DNA from: Verrucomicrobium spinosum DSM 4136 = JCM 18804
GTDB taxonomy: Bacteria > Verrucomicrobiota > Verrucomicrobiia > Verrucomicrobiales > Verrucomicrobiaceae
Assembly (NCBI RefSeq): GCF_000172155.1
Contig: NZ_ABIZ01000001.1
Span: 6,667,105 to 6,731,104 of the forward strand
Reading direction: 5' to 3'
DNA length: 64,000 nucleotides
Shown here: positions 18,301-28,600 of the stretch, one piece after another
Layout of the letters: the number at the start of each line of letters is the position of its first letter
Numbering within the stretch: position 1 is the stretch's first letter
Translations under genes and position numbers: made by a program
The notes under the pieces: model-generated
The model's database searches: none
Seen by the model: the letters and a program-made list of their open reading frames with translations, nothing else
Told to the model about the DNA's origin: nothing

Positions 18301-19388
18301 GACTGTGACATGAGTTTGGCGGCAGGCATTTGCACCGCCGTGGAGAATATGCGAAAGCCAAGCTTGAGGTTCACAAGCTCTGTCTCGAGTTTTTTGACGT
18401 CTGCCTCGTACTTCACCGCAGAGGTGAACACCTCGGTGTTGACCAGCTTCTGGAGCTTCTCGGCCAGCGCGTCAGAGGCGGACACATCAAGCCGGGACCA
18501 GTCCCGCTCATCCAAAGCAACAAGGGTCAGCCGAAGCACGGGGGGAAGCTGATGCCGGCTCAGTTTGGAAAGAGCAGAAGACCCCTGCCACTGGTGGCGA
18601 CGCGTATCATACACATAGTCCGGCGCAGCGCTGACGTCGGCCCCCGTATCGCCGTCAAGGACCGGCCAGACCGGCTGGATGAATACTGCAAGGATGTTCT
18701 CGGCCACAGGTTGGGACTCCTGCGCCAAATCCATGCGAAACCATTTGTAGAGATCCGCCTGGGTCTTTTGAGCCTCTATCCATGGGATTCCGCCATCCAG
18801 TTGGTAGAGTGACAACTTCTCTGTGGGCTGGCGAAACTCCATGAGGCGAAAGCGCTTCCTCTCCGGCTGCGCCGGGGACGCTACCAGGAAAGGGGGGCGC
18901 CGTGGCATGTCGCTTTCATACCTCGCATACCAACCCCAGGCATTGAGCATGTTTTGCAGTCCATAGGGCTCCGTGGCTGAGCCACTCAGGGCTCCGGCTC
19001 CCATGTTCTCGCCAAGCGGAGCCTGGAAAAACACGGAATGTCCAGCCGCTGGCAGGCTAGCACCCAGCAGCGTTGTCGCCGGACCGCTTACGAAGTGCAG
19101 TTCTGACTGTCGCTCGTACGACACTGGATTATTATTAATGTCCAGCTTGTATCCCCAGTATGAATTGAGCGTCGCCTGGGATAGACGCGATGCCATGGCT
19201 TCAAAGACGGCCCTTGCCTCCCGAAACTCCTCGGTGCGAGCCTTTGCCCTGCCCCAGGTAGTCTGAGTGTCAGACAAGACCTGGGTGAGCACCAGCATGA
19301 GCACCGCAAGGACAGCGACCGAGACCAGCAGCTCGATAAGGGTAAATGCCCGTAACTTGGGAGACGGATAGCGTGACGCCATGGACAT
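18297..19388 (-). CDS. Verru_Chthon cassette protein C (pseudopilin-like)
   Basis: 363 residues. The prepilin motif KLRAFTLIELLVSVAVLAVL near the N-terminus marks it for a prepilin peptidase, which is not in this window. After the helix comes RTEEFREARAVFEAMASRLSQATLN, the GspJ-like pattern, then a long extracellular beta-rich body. Length and order relative to B and D match Verru_Chthon cassette C. The ATG at 19388 or 19382 may be used. Its stop overlaps the GTG start of D, and B is only 15 nt upstream, so B-C-D form an operon. Confidence 0.85.
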   Translation of the reverse strand: MSMASRYPSPKLRAFTLIELLVSVAVLAVLMLVLTQVLSDTQTTWGRAKARTEEFREARAVFEAMASRLSQATLNSYWGYKLDINNNPVSYERQSELHFVSGPATTLLGASLPAAGHSVFFQAPLGENMGAGALSGSATEPYGLQNMLNAWGWYARYESDMPRRPPFLVASPAQPERKRFRLMEFRQPTEKLSLYQLDGGIPWIEAQKTQADLYKWFRMDLAQESQPVAENILAVFIQPVWPVLDGDTGADVSAAPDYVYDTRRHQWQGSSALSKLSRHQLPPVLRLTLVALDERDWSRLDVSASDALAEKLQKLVNTEVFTSAVKYEADVKKLETELVNLKLGFRIFSTAVQMPAAKLMSQS

Positions 19389-19403
19389 GAAAAGGAAAAT
19401 GGA

Positions 19404-19916
19404 CTAGTTAGACGCGACAGCTGGGGCGGCGGGAACCTTGTCTGTCTGGGCGAGCAGGGAGTTTGCCTGCTTGCAGGTTTCCGGCCTGGCAAATGCCGCC
19501 TCTGGATCAGCGCTGCCGGTGACCTGGATCAGTAGAGATCTGAGACCGGGATTGCTTGAAGCCTGCCCGGGGAGAGGCAGGGCGCTCGCAACCGTGACCC
19601 GGGCTGTAAAGATGGTGGATGAGTCCCCATCCTTCACCCGGGTTCCCTGTCCGTCGAAGCTGTAATCACGGGTGGCCCCTTCCTCCTGTTGCTTGATGAC
19701 TTCACCCCAGTCCCGCATTCTGTAATCTGAGGATACGGATTGGATGATCCTGGCCGCAGCAGTGGTGTTGGAGGCTTCCCGCAAGGTGTCCAGCGAAACT
19801 GGAATCAAGCCCACCAGGGCGACAAGTACAGTGGCTGCAATACCGACAGCGATGGTGGTCTCCACCAGAGAGAACCCACGACCACCGGGGGACGAGGAAG
19901 GAATGTTGGTTTTCAT
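19404..19916 (-). CDS. Verru_Chthon cassette protein B (pseudopilin-like)
   Basis: 170 residues. GRGFSLVETTIAVGIAATVLVALVGL follows a short leader and is a prepilin signal with Glu at +5; the body resembles minor pseudopilin GspI/V. VSLDTLREASNTTAAARIIQ and the later VTGSADPEAAF fit cassette protein B. It is the first gene of the B-C-D operon on the minus strand. The expected partner A is about 9.8 kb upstream, separated by three other genes. Confidence 0.85.
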   Translation of the reverse strand: MKTNIPSSSPGGRGFSLVETTIAVGIAATVLVALVGLIPVSLDTLREASNTTAAARIIQSVSSDYRMRDWGEVIKQQEEGATRDYSFDGQGTRVKDGDSSTIFTARVTVASALPLPGQASSNPGLRSLLIQVTGSADPEAAFARPETCKQANSLLAQTDKVPAAPAVASN

Positions 19917-20399
19917 GGCGCGTGAAAGTTCGTGGAAATACGTTGGATTGCTGGAGTGATGATGAGAGCGGTCAAGTGAACCCCCTCTGTTCGGACACCC
20001 TGCATCTCCTGGAGGCCGAAGAGATCAACAGGCGCACCCCTTCCGTTTTTGCGAGTGGGTGCATTCATTTGGTTGCGTGTTCCATGACGATTTTTTGGAG
20101 CCGTCCACGCTGACAGAGTGGCCAGCAGGTGGCATGGAGCCACCGGTTTAAATTCTCCTCTTCCATCGCATTCTGTGGAACAACCGGCGTGATCAAGTAG
20201 CAGGACTTGGCCGGCTGAAAGCACTGGCTCGCGGTGCAAAGACCGTTAGACAATTCTTCATGCGTCCCCATTAGAACAGGACGCTTTACGCAATGATGTT
20301 GATCGAAAACGAACCGCAAGGAAAACAGCGTGCCACATTCGGCATGTTGCCCCTGTCCCTCCTCCACCTTCACCGCCGAGCCAGCTCGAAACCGAGTTG
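19917..20399. other. Intergenic region upstream of Verru_Chthon B
   Basis: 483 bp between the regulator stop and the cassette B start. Open frames here have no recognisable protein character. A small inverted repeat (GGTGGC...GCCACC near 20130) is the only structure seen. It should contain the promoter of the B-C-D operon, but I cannot point to convincing -35/-10 boxes. Confidence 0.5.
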
Positions 20400-21641
20400 C
20401 TACCGCCCCGCAAATTCACACTTTATCCGCCTGTGCTGCCCAGGGGTGTGACCCACTACCTTTTTAAATACCCTGCTGAAGTGCTCCAGGTGCTCGTAGC
20501 CACAGCGTTCTGCAATCGCCACCATCGTCAGGTCGGTGGTTTCCAACAAGAACTGCGCCTTGCGGCATTGCACGATGCGGATCTGTGTCAGCAGCGTGCG
20601 CCCCAGGGCCGCCTTGAATTTTGTCTCAAGTTGACGCCTGGCAAGTGGCACCCTGCTTGCAAGTTCCGCGACGCGGAGTCCTTGGCACGCCTCCCGCTCG
20701 ATGATTTTCAGCGCCAGTGATACATGCGAATCGTCGGCGACATGGACGTCGGTGCTGCCGCGGAAGGCTATGCCCAGCGGGGCAAGAGCGGTGACACCTG
20801 ATTTCTTCACCTGGTCGCCAGCCATCAATTGCTCAAGAGCACGGGCGGCCAGAAAGCCGGCACCTTCGCCATTCAAGATCAAGCTGGAGAGTGGCGGCGT
20901 GGTCATTTTCGTCAGCGTAACGTCATTGTCCACACCCAAGACCGCCACATCATCCGGCACCCGCAATCCCCCTCGCAAACACGCGTTCAACACTTGCAAC
21001 CCCATGGCATCATCACCAGCCCATACCGCCAGGGGGCGCGGTTGCTTCCGAAGCCAGTCATGAATCATCTGAACCGCCCGGTCCGCATACAAATCATCCG
21101 GGTGCAGGAGCAGCCGACGACAGATGTCCCCACGCTCGCATAGCAAGCGATCAAAATGCCGCAGGCGATCCAGTGACCACTGCTGCAGCGAGTCGCCTAT
21201 GAAGGCGTGATGACGATGCCCTCTCTCATCAAAACAGCCAAGCGCCAGGCGCGCGGCCAGGACGGGATCTTGGACGAATGTAGGGAAATACGGATTCTCC
21301 AAAGCACCACTGACATTCACGACGGGCAAGCCCGTCCGCTTAAGCGCCACCTCCACTTCCAGGGAGTCCACTCGGGCGATCACCCCATCCCCAGTCCAGG
21401 CATTCAAGCACTCTGGCGGTAACTCAAACCGACGCCGCCTCACCAGGTGGAGAGACCAGGGCTTCGAGCTTTCCCGCTGGTGCCGCGCGATACCCTCCAG
21501 AAGATCCCGTGCATAGGACCCCGTGTCGTCCATGAGAATGGCAACATGCTTGTGCCCCGCTGCATTTGCTGGCACACCCCGGACTGGAGGGGAGGGATCG
21601 GAAGATTGGATCAGGTGCACTTGAGGCGAATAGTTCGACAA
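20400..21641 (-). CDS. XylR-type AraC-family transcription regulator with LacI-like sensor
   Basis: 413 residues. The first ~280 form a periplasmic-binding-protein-like sugar sensor: HVAILMDDTGSYARDLLEGI, GDGVIARVDS, GLPVVNVSG, AVWAGDDAMGLQVLNAC, RVPDDVAVLGVDND. The last ~100 are an AraC helix-turn-helix pair: LRVAELASRVPLARRQLETK and VAIAERCGYEHLEHFSRVFK. This is the layout of XylR-like carbon-source activators. The ligand is unknown. The longest frame starts with TTG at 21641; a GTG at 21575 (VPANAAGHKHVAIL) is closer to the usual family start. It lies between DUF1501 and the cassette B-C-D operon. Confidence 0.9.
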   Translation of the reverse strand: MSNYSPQVHLIQSSDPSPPVRGVPANAAGHKHVAILMDDTGSYARDLLEGIARHQRESSKPWSLHLVRRRRFELPPECLNAWTGDGVIARVDSLEVEVALKRTGLPVVNVSGALENPYFPTFVQDPVLAARLALGCFDERGHRHHAFIGDSLQQWSLDRLRHFDRLLCERGDICRRLLLHPDDLYADRAVQMIHDWLRKQPRPLAVWAGDDAMGLQVLNACLRGGLRVPDDVAVLGVDNDVTLTKMTTPPLSSLILNGEGAGFLAARALEQLMAGDQVKKSGVTALAPLGIAFRGSTDVHVADDSHVSLALKIIEREACQGLRVAELASRVPLARRQLETKFKAALGRTLLTQIRIVQCRKAQFLLETTDLTMVAIAERCGYEHLEHFSRVFKKVVGHTPGQHRRIKCEFAGR

Positions 21642-21781
21642 GCAGATGTGCGGCTGGCACCCGCTGTTCCAAAAATCTTCAGCTAGTGGCGACTTTTACC
21701 GCACGCAGAAGCACCTCTGGCGGAAGCAATGGGTGCCAGCCACTCCCTTTTCCAGTGGTTCGCATACCCACGCACCAGGCC

Positions 21782-21812
21782 AAAAAAGCACCCGGCCCTT
21801 CGGCCGGATGCT
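21782..21812 (-). terminator. Intrinsic terminator after DUF1501/DUF1549 operon
   Basis: On the minus strand AGCATCCGGCC (21812-21802) pairs with GGCCGGGTGCT (21797-21787) across the tetraloop GAAG, followed by a six-T run. An 11-bp stem with one G-U pair; a textbook terminator 40 nt after the DUF1501 stop. Confidence 0.9.
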
Positions 21813-21852
21813 GCGCTGGACACTGCTCCAAGGGAACGAAACAGACTGACTG

Positions 21853-23127
21853 TCACGCAAACAGCTCACTCACCACCTTGCCCCTGTCGCCTACCGTGAA
21901 AGGTCGCCCGGAAGGAGACATCACCACTTCACTCACGGGAAGCCCCATGGCCGCGCCGATCGTGGCAATGAAGTCCTGGACCGTGACTTGTTTATCCGCC
22001 ACTTCCCGGCCATCTTTGTCGGACGCACCGTGCACATAGCCAGCCTTCACCCCGCCACCCGCAAAGACGGTGGAGAACACTTTCGGGTAGTGATCGCGCC
22101 CATTGTTTTCGTTGATGTCAGGGGTGCGCCCAAACTCACTTCCCAACACCACCATGGTGGAGTCGAGCAGACCCGTGCGTTGGAGGTCAGTGAGCAGAGC
22201 TGAGAATGCGGTATCCATCCCTTTGCCGGTGCGCTCCATGGCACCGTCAACCTGCGTGTGCATGTCCCAGCCACCAGCCGTGACTTCCACAAACCGCACC
22301 CCGCTCTGAACTAGCCGGCGGGCCAGCAAGCAGCCCTGACCGAAGCCATTCCCGTACATCTGGCGGGTTGCGGCATCCTCCTTTGTCAAATCAAAGGCCT
22401 CCAGATCTTTGCTGGTCAACAGGTTGATGGTTTCATCATAAAATTCCGTGTAAGCACGCACCTCCGGGCTGCGAAACTTGTCGCGGAACGCGGTGTCAAA
22501 CTCGTTCACAAGTGACAGACGCTTCTTGAACATGTCTTCGCCAACCGTTGGCTTGGCATATTGCAAACCATCCTGCGGGCTGCTGATGGGAACTGGAGCG
22601 AGCGCCGTTGGGAAGAAGCCCGCGTTTGCAGAACCCGCACCAATGGTCACACTGGAAGGGAGCGAAGGGTGGGAGCGACCTTTGAAGTGCTGCGCCCATG
22701 AGCCAAGTGTCGGGTGCAGGATGGTGCCACGACGGTCGTAACCCGTGTGCATCATGTAATTGCCCTCCTGGTGCGCGCCGGTTTTGGACGTCATGGAGCG
22801 CACAATGCTCAACTTGTCAGCCATTTTCGACATTTTCGTCATGTAACCCCCAAGCTGGATACCTGAGACGTTCGTGCCAATCGGGTCTTTATACCCTTTG
22901 GTCACGCCCGTTTTGGGATCGAATGTGTCGATGTGGCTCATGCCACCCGCCATGTAAAGGTAGATCACGGCTTTGGCCTTGCCGCCCGTGCCGGCGGGCG
23001 CAGGCTCCGCAGCAGCAAAGGATTTGTCCAGCCCGGAAAGAACACTGACACCCAGCGCTGCCTGGGCCGTGCGAAGCATAAACTCACGGCGCGAGCCGGG
23101 ATCGAGTTTGAGATATTGATTCTTCAT
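21853..23127 (-). CDS. DUF1501 protein with twin-arginine signal
   Basis: 424 residues. The N-terminus has a Tat signal (GSRREFMLRTAQAALGVSVL). The alkaline-phosphatase/sulfatase-superfamily-like core follows: VIYLYMAGGMSHIDTFDPKTG, MHTGYDRRG, VEVTAGGWDMHTQVDG, VVLGSEFGRTP, NGRDHYPKVFS. DUF1501 proteins are abundant in planctomycetes and verrucomicrobia and are nearly always paired with a DUF1549/DUF1553 protein, as here, 66 nt upstream. The function of the pair is unknown; degradation or modification of complex substrates outside the cytoplasm is often proposed. Confidence 0.93.
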   Translation of the reverse strand: MKNQYLKLDPGSRREFMLRTAQAALGVSVLSGLDKSFAAAEPAPAGTGGKAKAVIYLYMAGGMSHIDTFDPKTGVTKGYKDPIGTNVSGIQLGGYMTKMSKMADKLSIVRSMTSKTGAHQEGNYMMHTGYDRRGTILHPTLGSWAQHFKGRSHPSLPSSVTIGAGSANAGFFPTALAPVPISSPQDGLQYAKPTVGEDMFKKRLSLVNEFDTAFRDKFRSPEVRAYTEFYDETINLLTSKDLEAFDLTKEDAATRQMYGNGFGQGCLLARRLVQSGVRFVEVTAGGWDMHTQVDGAMERTGKGMDTAFSALLTDLQRTGLLDSTMVVLGSEFGRTPDINENNGRDHYPKVFSTVFAGGGVKAGYVHGASDKDGREVADKQVTVQDFIATIGAAMGLPVSEVVMSPSGRPFTVGDRGKVVSELFA

Positions 23128-23193
23128 GTTGGAATTCGATGGTTACAGTTTTAATGCACAAAGAGGTGTACCCTTGAAGCCCCCCTTCAGGGC

Positions 23194-25416
23194 TTACTGA
23201 ATGAAGCTGAACTCCCGGGTATTGATGAGCGCCCAGATCATGTTGGAATATCCGTCCTCACCATGAGCACTGAGCTGCTTCTTCGCGATGTCCTTCTCAC
23301 GCAGAGTCGGGCGACGGTTGAGTATGCTCAAGAACATTGCTTCCACCTTGTCAGCGGGAGAGCTCACTTTCTCCATGTTTCGGAAGATCAATGAGTCCTT
23401 GCTCGTCAACATGGCCTGGGTCGGCCCGTTCATCATCATCAACACTTGAGGAACGCTTCCCTCTTTTGCACCACCATCGATCAACATCCTGTCAGACTGT
23501 CCAAAGTCCCGCAGGAAATGGCCATCAGGGGCAGGCTGCTCCAGCTCAGAGGCACGCATGAGTTTCATTTTGCCATAGCGGAGCACCTTGCCTTCCATCA
23601 TGGAGTCATCACTGCCGGCCATGGCCAGCCCACCTGTCATCACGTTGGCATTCAGTTTCTTGCTGATGTCCCGCACTGCGTTCGCCTTCAGCAAAACCGT
23701 TTTTACGTCCACCGTGGCCAGATTCATGTCCAAAGAGCGCCCATAAAGGTCGGCCCCCTGGTTTTTCACACTGTCAGGGCTGCCCATCACCAGGGTCATG
23801 TAGGAGTCCCAGGCCTGTTCCGCACTCATGCGACGCAGCACCGGGCCCTGAAAGTAATAGGGTTCACCCATTGCCAGTGCGGTGGTGGTTGCCTCTCTCT
23901 GATAGGTCTTGGTGTTGTAGAGGATCCGCAAAAACTCCTTGAGGTTGAATTTCACGCGAACCATCTCGTTGCTGAGATGCAGCAACAGCTCAGGATTGTA
24001 GGCCTCTTCAGGGTGGTCCATGCTGCGCACGCTCGGGGTGAGCGCCAGACCAAAGGCGTGTGCCCACATGCGGTTGGCTATCGTCATCGAGAACCGCGGG
24101 TTTGCCGGGTGTGTCATCCACCTGGCAAAACTTTCCCTCAGGTTCTCCGTGTTCGCGGCACCGTCATCTTTCCTGCCCTTTCTTCCCCCTGAGTTCACCA
24201 CATCGTAAGAAGGGTTCTTTTTGTCCTTCTCACTCCACATGATGAGCTTGGGCGCCACCGGCTCGTTCGGCTTTCCATCTTTATACTTGTAGTCATGAGG
24301 CAGGCGGATCCGGTTCTCCGGCACGTCTTTGATCACCACCTTGTTTGCCCCCATGACATCACGGACAATCTCCCCGTGAATCTTGGGGTCCAGTCCGTTG
24401 CTCTGCATGATGCGGTCGGCCTCTTCGGCGAGATGCTTGGTGGGATCTCCGTTGGGAAAGTCCCGGTTGCCCATGTAAGTGCTCGTCGCACCGAAAAAGG
24501 AGGCCATTTCATAGAACTGCCGCTGCGTCCAGTTTGCAAAGGGATGATCATGACACTGCGCACAGGCGACGTCCGTGCCGAGGAACACCGTCAGAGTGAC
24601 GGCCAGATTGTCCAGGCGCATGCCCGAATCACGCAGCAAGTAGCCAGTTGCGCCATTGTTCCAGGCCTTGCCGTCTGCCGTGATCATGTCGTACACCATC
24701 TTGTCCCACGTGGTGTTCGCCTTGATCTGGTCCTTCATCCACTGGATATAGGGCGTACCGGTCACGTAGTCTGCCGTCTCAAGCCCTTCCTTGATGCGAA
24801 GCATCTCGGCAAAATAGTTGTACAGGTGGCTGGCGTATCCATCCGATGCCAGGAGGGTGTCAATCAACTTGGCACGCTTTTCTGCCGAGGCATCCTTCAA
24901 AAAGGCCGTGGCCTCATCGAAGTTCGGGATGCGACCGGCAATATCCAGATACACACGACGGACAAACTGTTCGTCCGTCATCAGCGGGTTTGGCGGCACT
25001 GCCACATGGGGCTTGGGCTTGACTCCGGACTTCTGGTCTTCCAAAGCTTTCTTCCTTGCCTGCTCCGCCAGCTTGATATTCCCCTTCTGAAGCCCTATCT
25101 CCACCAGTTGGTCAATTTTCGCCGCTGCCTGCGCCACAGACGCATTGGTTGGGACAGACAACAGTGCATTCGCATTCTCTGCCGGCGTCAGCGTCCTGGC
25201 AGCTTCCTGGTCTGCGGGTGAGAGTCTCGCAAGAGGCAGCGGAAATACCGTGCCATTGGCCAGCTGGATATAGACGGTGTCTCCGTCCAGCTTTACAAAG
25301 GCGGCCTCAACTTTGCGCCCCTGGCTGTCCGTCCATACGCGGGCGGCCGCAGCCTGGGCCGTCATTACCCCGAACATGGCCATGCCAAGTCCGAGAAGCA
25401 GGTGTTTCATCTTCAT
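23194..25416 (-). CDS. DUF1549/DUF1553 protein with N-terminal SHD1 domain
   Basis: 740 residues with a signal peptide (LLLGLGMAMFGVMTAQAAA). Next is an SHD1 (SLA1 homology 1)-like domain at about 27-75 (RVWTDSQGRKVEAAFVKLDG, then LPLARLSPADQEAA). DUF1549 begins near 140 (MTDEQFVRRVYLDIAGRIP). A heme-like CAQCHDHPF lies near 285. DUF1553 occupies the C-terminal 250 residues (FARWMTHPANPRFSMTIANR, LHLSNEMVRVKFNLKEFLR). It usually works with DUF1501, whose gene follows 66 nt downstream. The CxxCH could bind one c-type heme, though in this family that site may be vestigial. The function is unknown. Confidence 0.92.
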   Translation of the reverse strand: MKMKHLLLGLGMAMFGVMTAQAAAARVWTDSQGRKVEAAFVKLDGDTVYIQLANGTVFPLPLARLSPADQEAARTLTPAENANALLSVPTNASVAQAAAKIDQLVEIGLQKGNIKLAEQARKKALEDQKSGVKPKPHVAVPPNPLMTDEQFVRRVYLDIAGRIPNFDEATAFLKDASAEKRAKLIDTLLASDGYASHLYNYFAEMLRIKEGLETADYVTGTPYIQWMKDQIKANTTWDKMVYDMITADGKAWNNGATGYLLRDSGMRLDNLAVTLTVFLGTDVACAQCHDHPFANWTQRQFYEMASFFGATSTYMGNRDFPNGDPTKHLAEEADRIMQSNGLDPKIHGEIVRDVMGANKVVIKDVPENRIRLPHDYKYKDGKPNEPVAPKLIMWSEKDKKNPSYDVVNSGGRKGRKDDGAANTENLRESFARWMTHPANPRFSMTIANRMWAHAFGLALTPSVRSMDHPEEAYNPELLLHLSNEMVRVKFNLKEFLRILYNTKTYQREATTTALAMGEPYYFQGPVLRRMSAEQAWDSYMTLVMGSPDSVKNQGADLYGRSLDMNLATVDVKTVLLKANAVRDISKKLNANVMTGGLAMAGSDDSMMEGKVLRYGKMKLMRASELEQPAPDGHFLRDFGQSDRMLIDGGAKEGSVPQVLMMMNGPTQAMLTSKDSLIFRNMEKVSSPADKVEAMFLSILNRRPTLREKDIAKKQLSAHGEDGYSNMIWALINTREFSFIQ

Positions 25417-25595
25417 GTTTCAAGTGCAGGTTCGATGCTATTACGATGCACAAACTTCGTGCAGTGCAGCCACCCTTGAACGCGCCCCCCGCGTTATCAT
25501 TAGACATCTTGTTGCAAAATCATCACTCCATGTTCACACGCCAATACTTTGCGGTTCATGTAACTACTTAAACACCGCCCCGGCACGTGAACATG

Positions 25596-25625
25596 CAAAA
25601 ATCCCCCGCCCGAAACCAGGCGGGG
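25596..25625 (-). terminator. Intrinsic terminator after Verru_Chthon A
   Basis: On the minus strand CCCCGCC pairs with GGCGGGG across an 8-nt loop and is followed by GATTTTTG. It lies 36 nt past the cassette A stop and so separates A from the DUF1549/DUF1501 operon downstream. Confidence 0.75.
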
Positions 25626-25660
25626 ACATTTCAAACCTCCTCTTGGAGCGGGGTGCCCCG

Positions 25661-28600
25661 TCAGGGCGCAAACGTTGTTTTCGAGATCACCCGGAAGCGG
25701 TACAGGTCATCCAATGACCCGTCCTGGGAAGGGGTGTCAAAGAAGTCAGGCAGGCTGTCTTCATTGGGGTCGAGGTAGCGCTCAAGGACCACGGACCCCC
25801 GCTGTTCGGCAGAAATGGCATCCCGGGCCTCATCCCACACTACCGCTGCGCTCGACCGGGATTTCTTCAAGACCTGAACCCGGTAATGCACAGTGAAGAC
25901 ATTCGACTTGGTGGTGAGCAGCGGATAGAGCTGGTTGTAGGGGGACTCACGCACATTTTCGCCGGTGAGTTCGAGCCCGTCTTTTTGTGAGCCCAGATCA
26001 CCGTTCCACCACCTGATCATGGATTCATAGGAAGGTGACGAGTTGGGCACACCGGAAAAGTAGCGGCGCCTGGGCAGGGGGCTTGGCACCAGAAATATGC
26101 TGCAGATCTCAGAGGCACTTCGGAAGACGTCCCCCTGGTTGAAACGACGGTGCAGTCCTTTGACAGTCTCCTGGGCATTGACCCCATACACGGTTTCATA
26201 CTTCAACCAATAGTCCGTGGACTTATAGCACTCCGTCTTGTTGTCGGGAGTTACGGAACGCGTTGTCGCATTGGCAGCCCATGCTACAGAATGGGGGAGT
26301 GCGGTGACTCTGACGCTGCGCAACGCCGCATGAATGCCCGTATCCCGCTGTATGTAGGAGAAGGGCATGATCTGGGAATTGAGATTGATCTTCCCCGCAG
26401 TCGAGAACGGCTCGCTGATCGCATAAGGTTCCACCACGGGAACCCAAAAATGATCGAGCAGCAGGTGATCAAAGGGAGGCTGAAAGCCCCAGTGATCTTG
26501 CGCATTCGGTTCCGCATCTGCGGGAGTGGATCTGGAAGCGGGATTGGGGCAGAAAAGCAACGTCTGCCACGGTGCACTGCTGGTACCGCTGGTGGGATTG
26601 GGGTGGACACCCGTAGGCAGTGAACCAAAGGCCACTGCGGAACAGATCTGGCGGTTCGGCGAAAAGGTCCTCCCCGTCGTCTCACCTGGGATCCCGAGCC
26701 GCGCAAAGTACCCCGCTCCCGCTGCGGCCGTGTTCTTGGTTATACCATTGTCATCTGGTTTGTTGATATAGGGGCCGTCTTCGATGCGCCCGACACCTGT
26801 GTCCCAATCCCCCGGGTTCCCCCCCGCATTATAGGCCCCGTCCAGACGCCTGGGGCCGGCCGGCTGGCAGTCCTGCCAGTAACTTACATCTCGCAGCAGC
26901 CCGTAGGATTTTGTCACCTGCCCTCCAGGCGTGAACTCATACCCTGCTATCTGCCAGATGCTCTGCCGACCTGTTTGGGAATTGTTGAGATACCCCACCC
27001 CATTGCTGCGGCCGTAGTGACCAGCCCAGGTGGATCCTCCGTGACGAAGACCATGCGCCTCCTCCTTGGCGGGATTTTGGTAGTCAAAATGAGGGGCGTA
27101 ACAAGTCGCAGGAATGTCACGCAAAGCACACAAGAGCCGGAAATCTCCTCCAGTGTCACCCTTTGGATCAACGGCAACAGATCGGACCGTGTCACCAAAG
27201 ACAATCAAATATTCAAACGGCCCCCCTCCCGTGGTGAAGCGGCGTTGTAAATCCATGTACGCTTTGGCATTGCCCCATGTGTTGTTGGATGGCATGGAGT
27301 TAGTGCCAAGCCGCACCTTAGGAACAGGCCAGGCGCCAGTCGAATTGGGAAAGTCCATGGCGGCCGATTGCACCAAAGTTGATTCGTCCAATGCTCCGGG
27401 GGCCCCTGCTCCGAGGTGCATCTCGATCGTGATCGGACCACCAGTAAAGGTGAAAGAATCTGCTGTGGACACGTCCATTTCCAGACTCACAAAGGGAAAA
27501 GATGTCGATTCATCCGCCCCTGTTCCCCCGGGAACCATCGTCTTCGCTGCGCCGTCCTTGTAAAACTGGTTGTTCAGAAAGGTGTATGCCGTGGTCTGCC
27601 CGCGATCGCCTGTCACGCTGGAAGTCGTCCACACACGGTTGACCGCATCCGCGGGAAACCCGAGATTCTGGCCGTTCACTTTCCATTGCTCCAACCCCTT
27701 GATACGGAAGCGGACATTGGGAGTGAATGGCGGTGTGCCTACGACAGGGGTAAAGGGCTGGAGCACCAGGAAGGCTCGCATACGATTTGTCTTGTCCGCC
27801 TGATTCAGCGGAGCGACGACGTCCACCGGAGAGCCATCGGTCTTGAGCTCCACGTCCGTGGCCATAAAGATGATGGAAGCCTCTACAATAGAGGGATACC
27901 TGCCGAAGGCCTTGAGCTTTTTCCCAAAACCCTCAGCGGCTGTCCCCTCAGCCACAACCGGGACCGCGGAAGCCTCCGCAGTTGCACTCGAACCAGCCCC
28001 AGTATAGACACCGGGGGGCAGATAGTGATAAACCGGCGGCTCGAAGGCGTTGTTTCCATTTACCCCCCAGCGAACCAGGTCAAACATCTGCAACAGGATC
28101 TGATTGCGGTTCAATGAACCGTATTTGGTATCGAAGGTCTCAATTCCAAACCCAGGCACAGGTGCCCTCGTCAGCTTCTGCAGATAGCCAAAGATTTTTT
28201 GGTTTTCTTCAAGCTGAAAATCTTGCGTTGGGCCCTGCGAAGACCCCTGGGCGGCATTGCTCTGCCAGGTCGAGACCCTTTGAAAGCCCCCCAGTTGTTT
28301 GCCGTAAGTGGAGCAATACGCGATGAGCTTGTCCTTGGCAGTACGCTTGGACTTATCCACTTGCAACGGCCATAGCGACACGCGGGGACGGTTGTACAGA
28401 TTCACTTCAGGCGCCCGGCTGTGGGCGGTCATGAAGAAGCGCCCCATCTCAAGATCTGTCGCATCCAATGCTCCTCCAGCGGCATTGGGCCTGCGCTGGC
28501 CCCCAGCAAACGCGGAACCATAAAACATCTCATCCAAGGAAGCGAAAAGGCGCTCCCTCTTCAGGGGAATTCCGGCGTCAGACGGCACAATCGTGCCTCC

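Noticed and set aside
23194-25416. CAQCH in the DUF1549 protein as evidence for a functional cytochrome c
   Set aside because: The motif is real, but the segment is embedded in DUF1549 rather than a cytochrome fold, and no distal Met region is evident. Heme binding was left as a possibility only.
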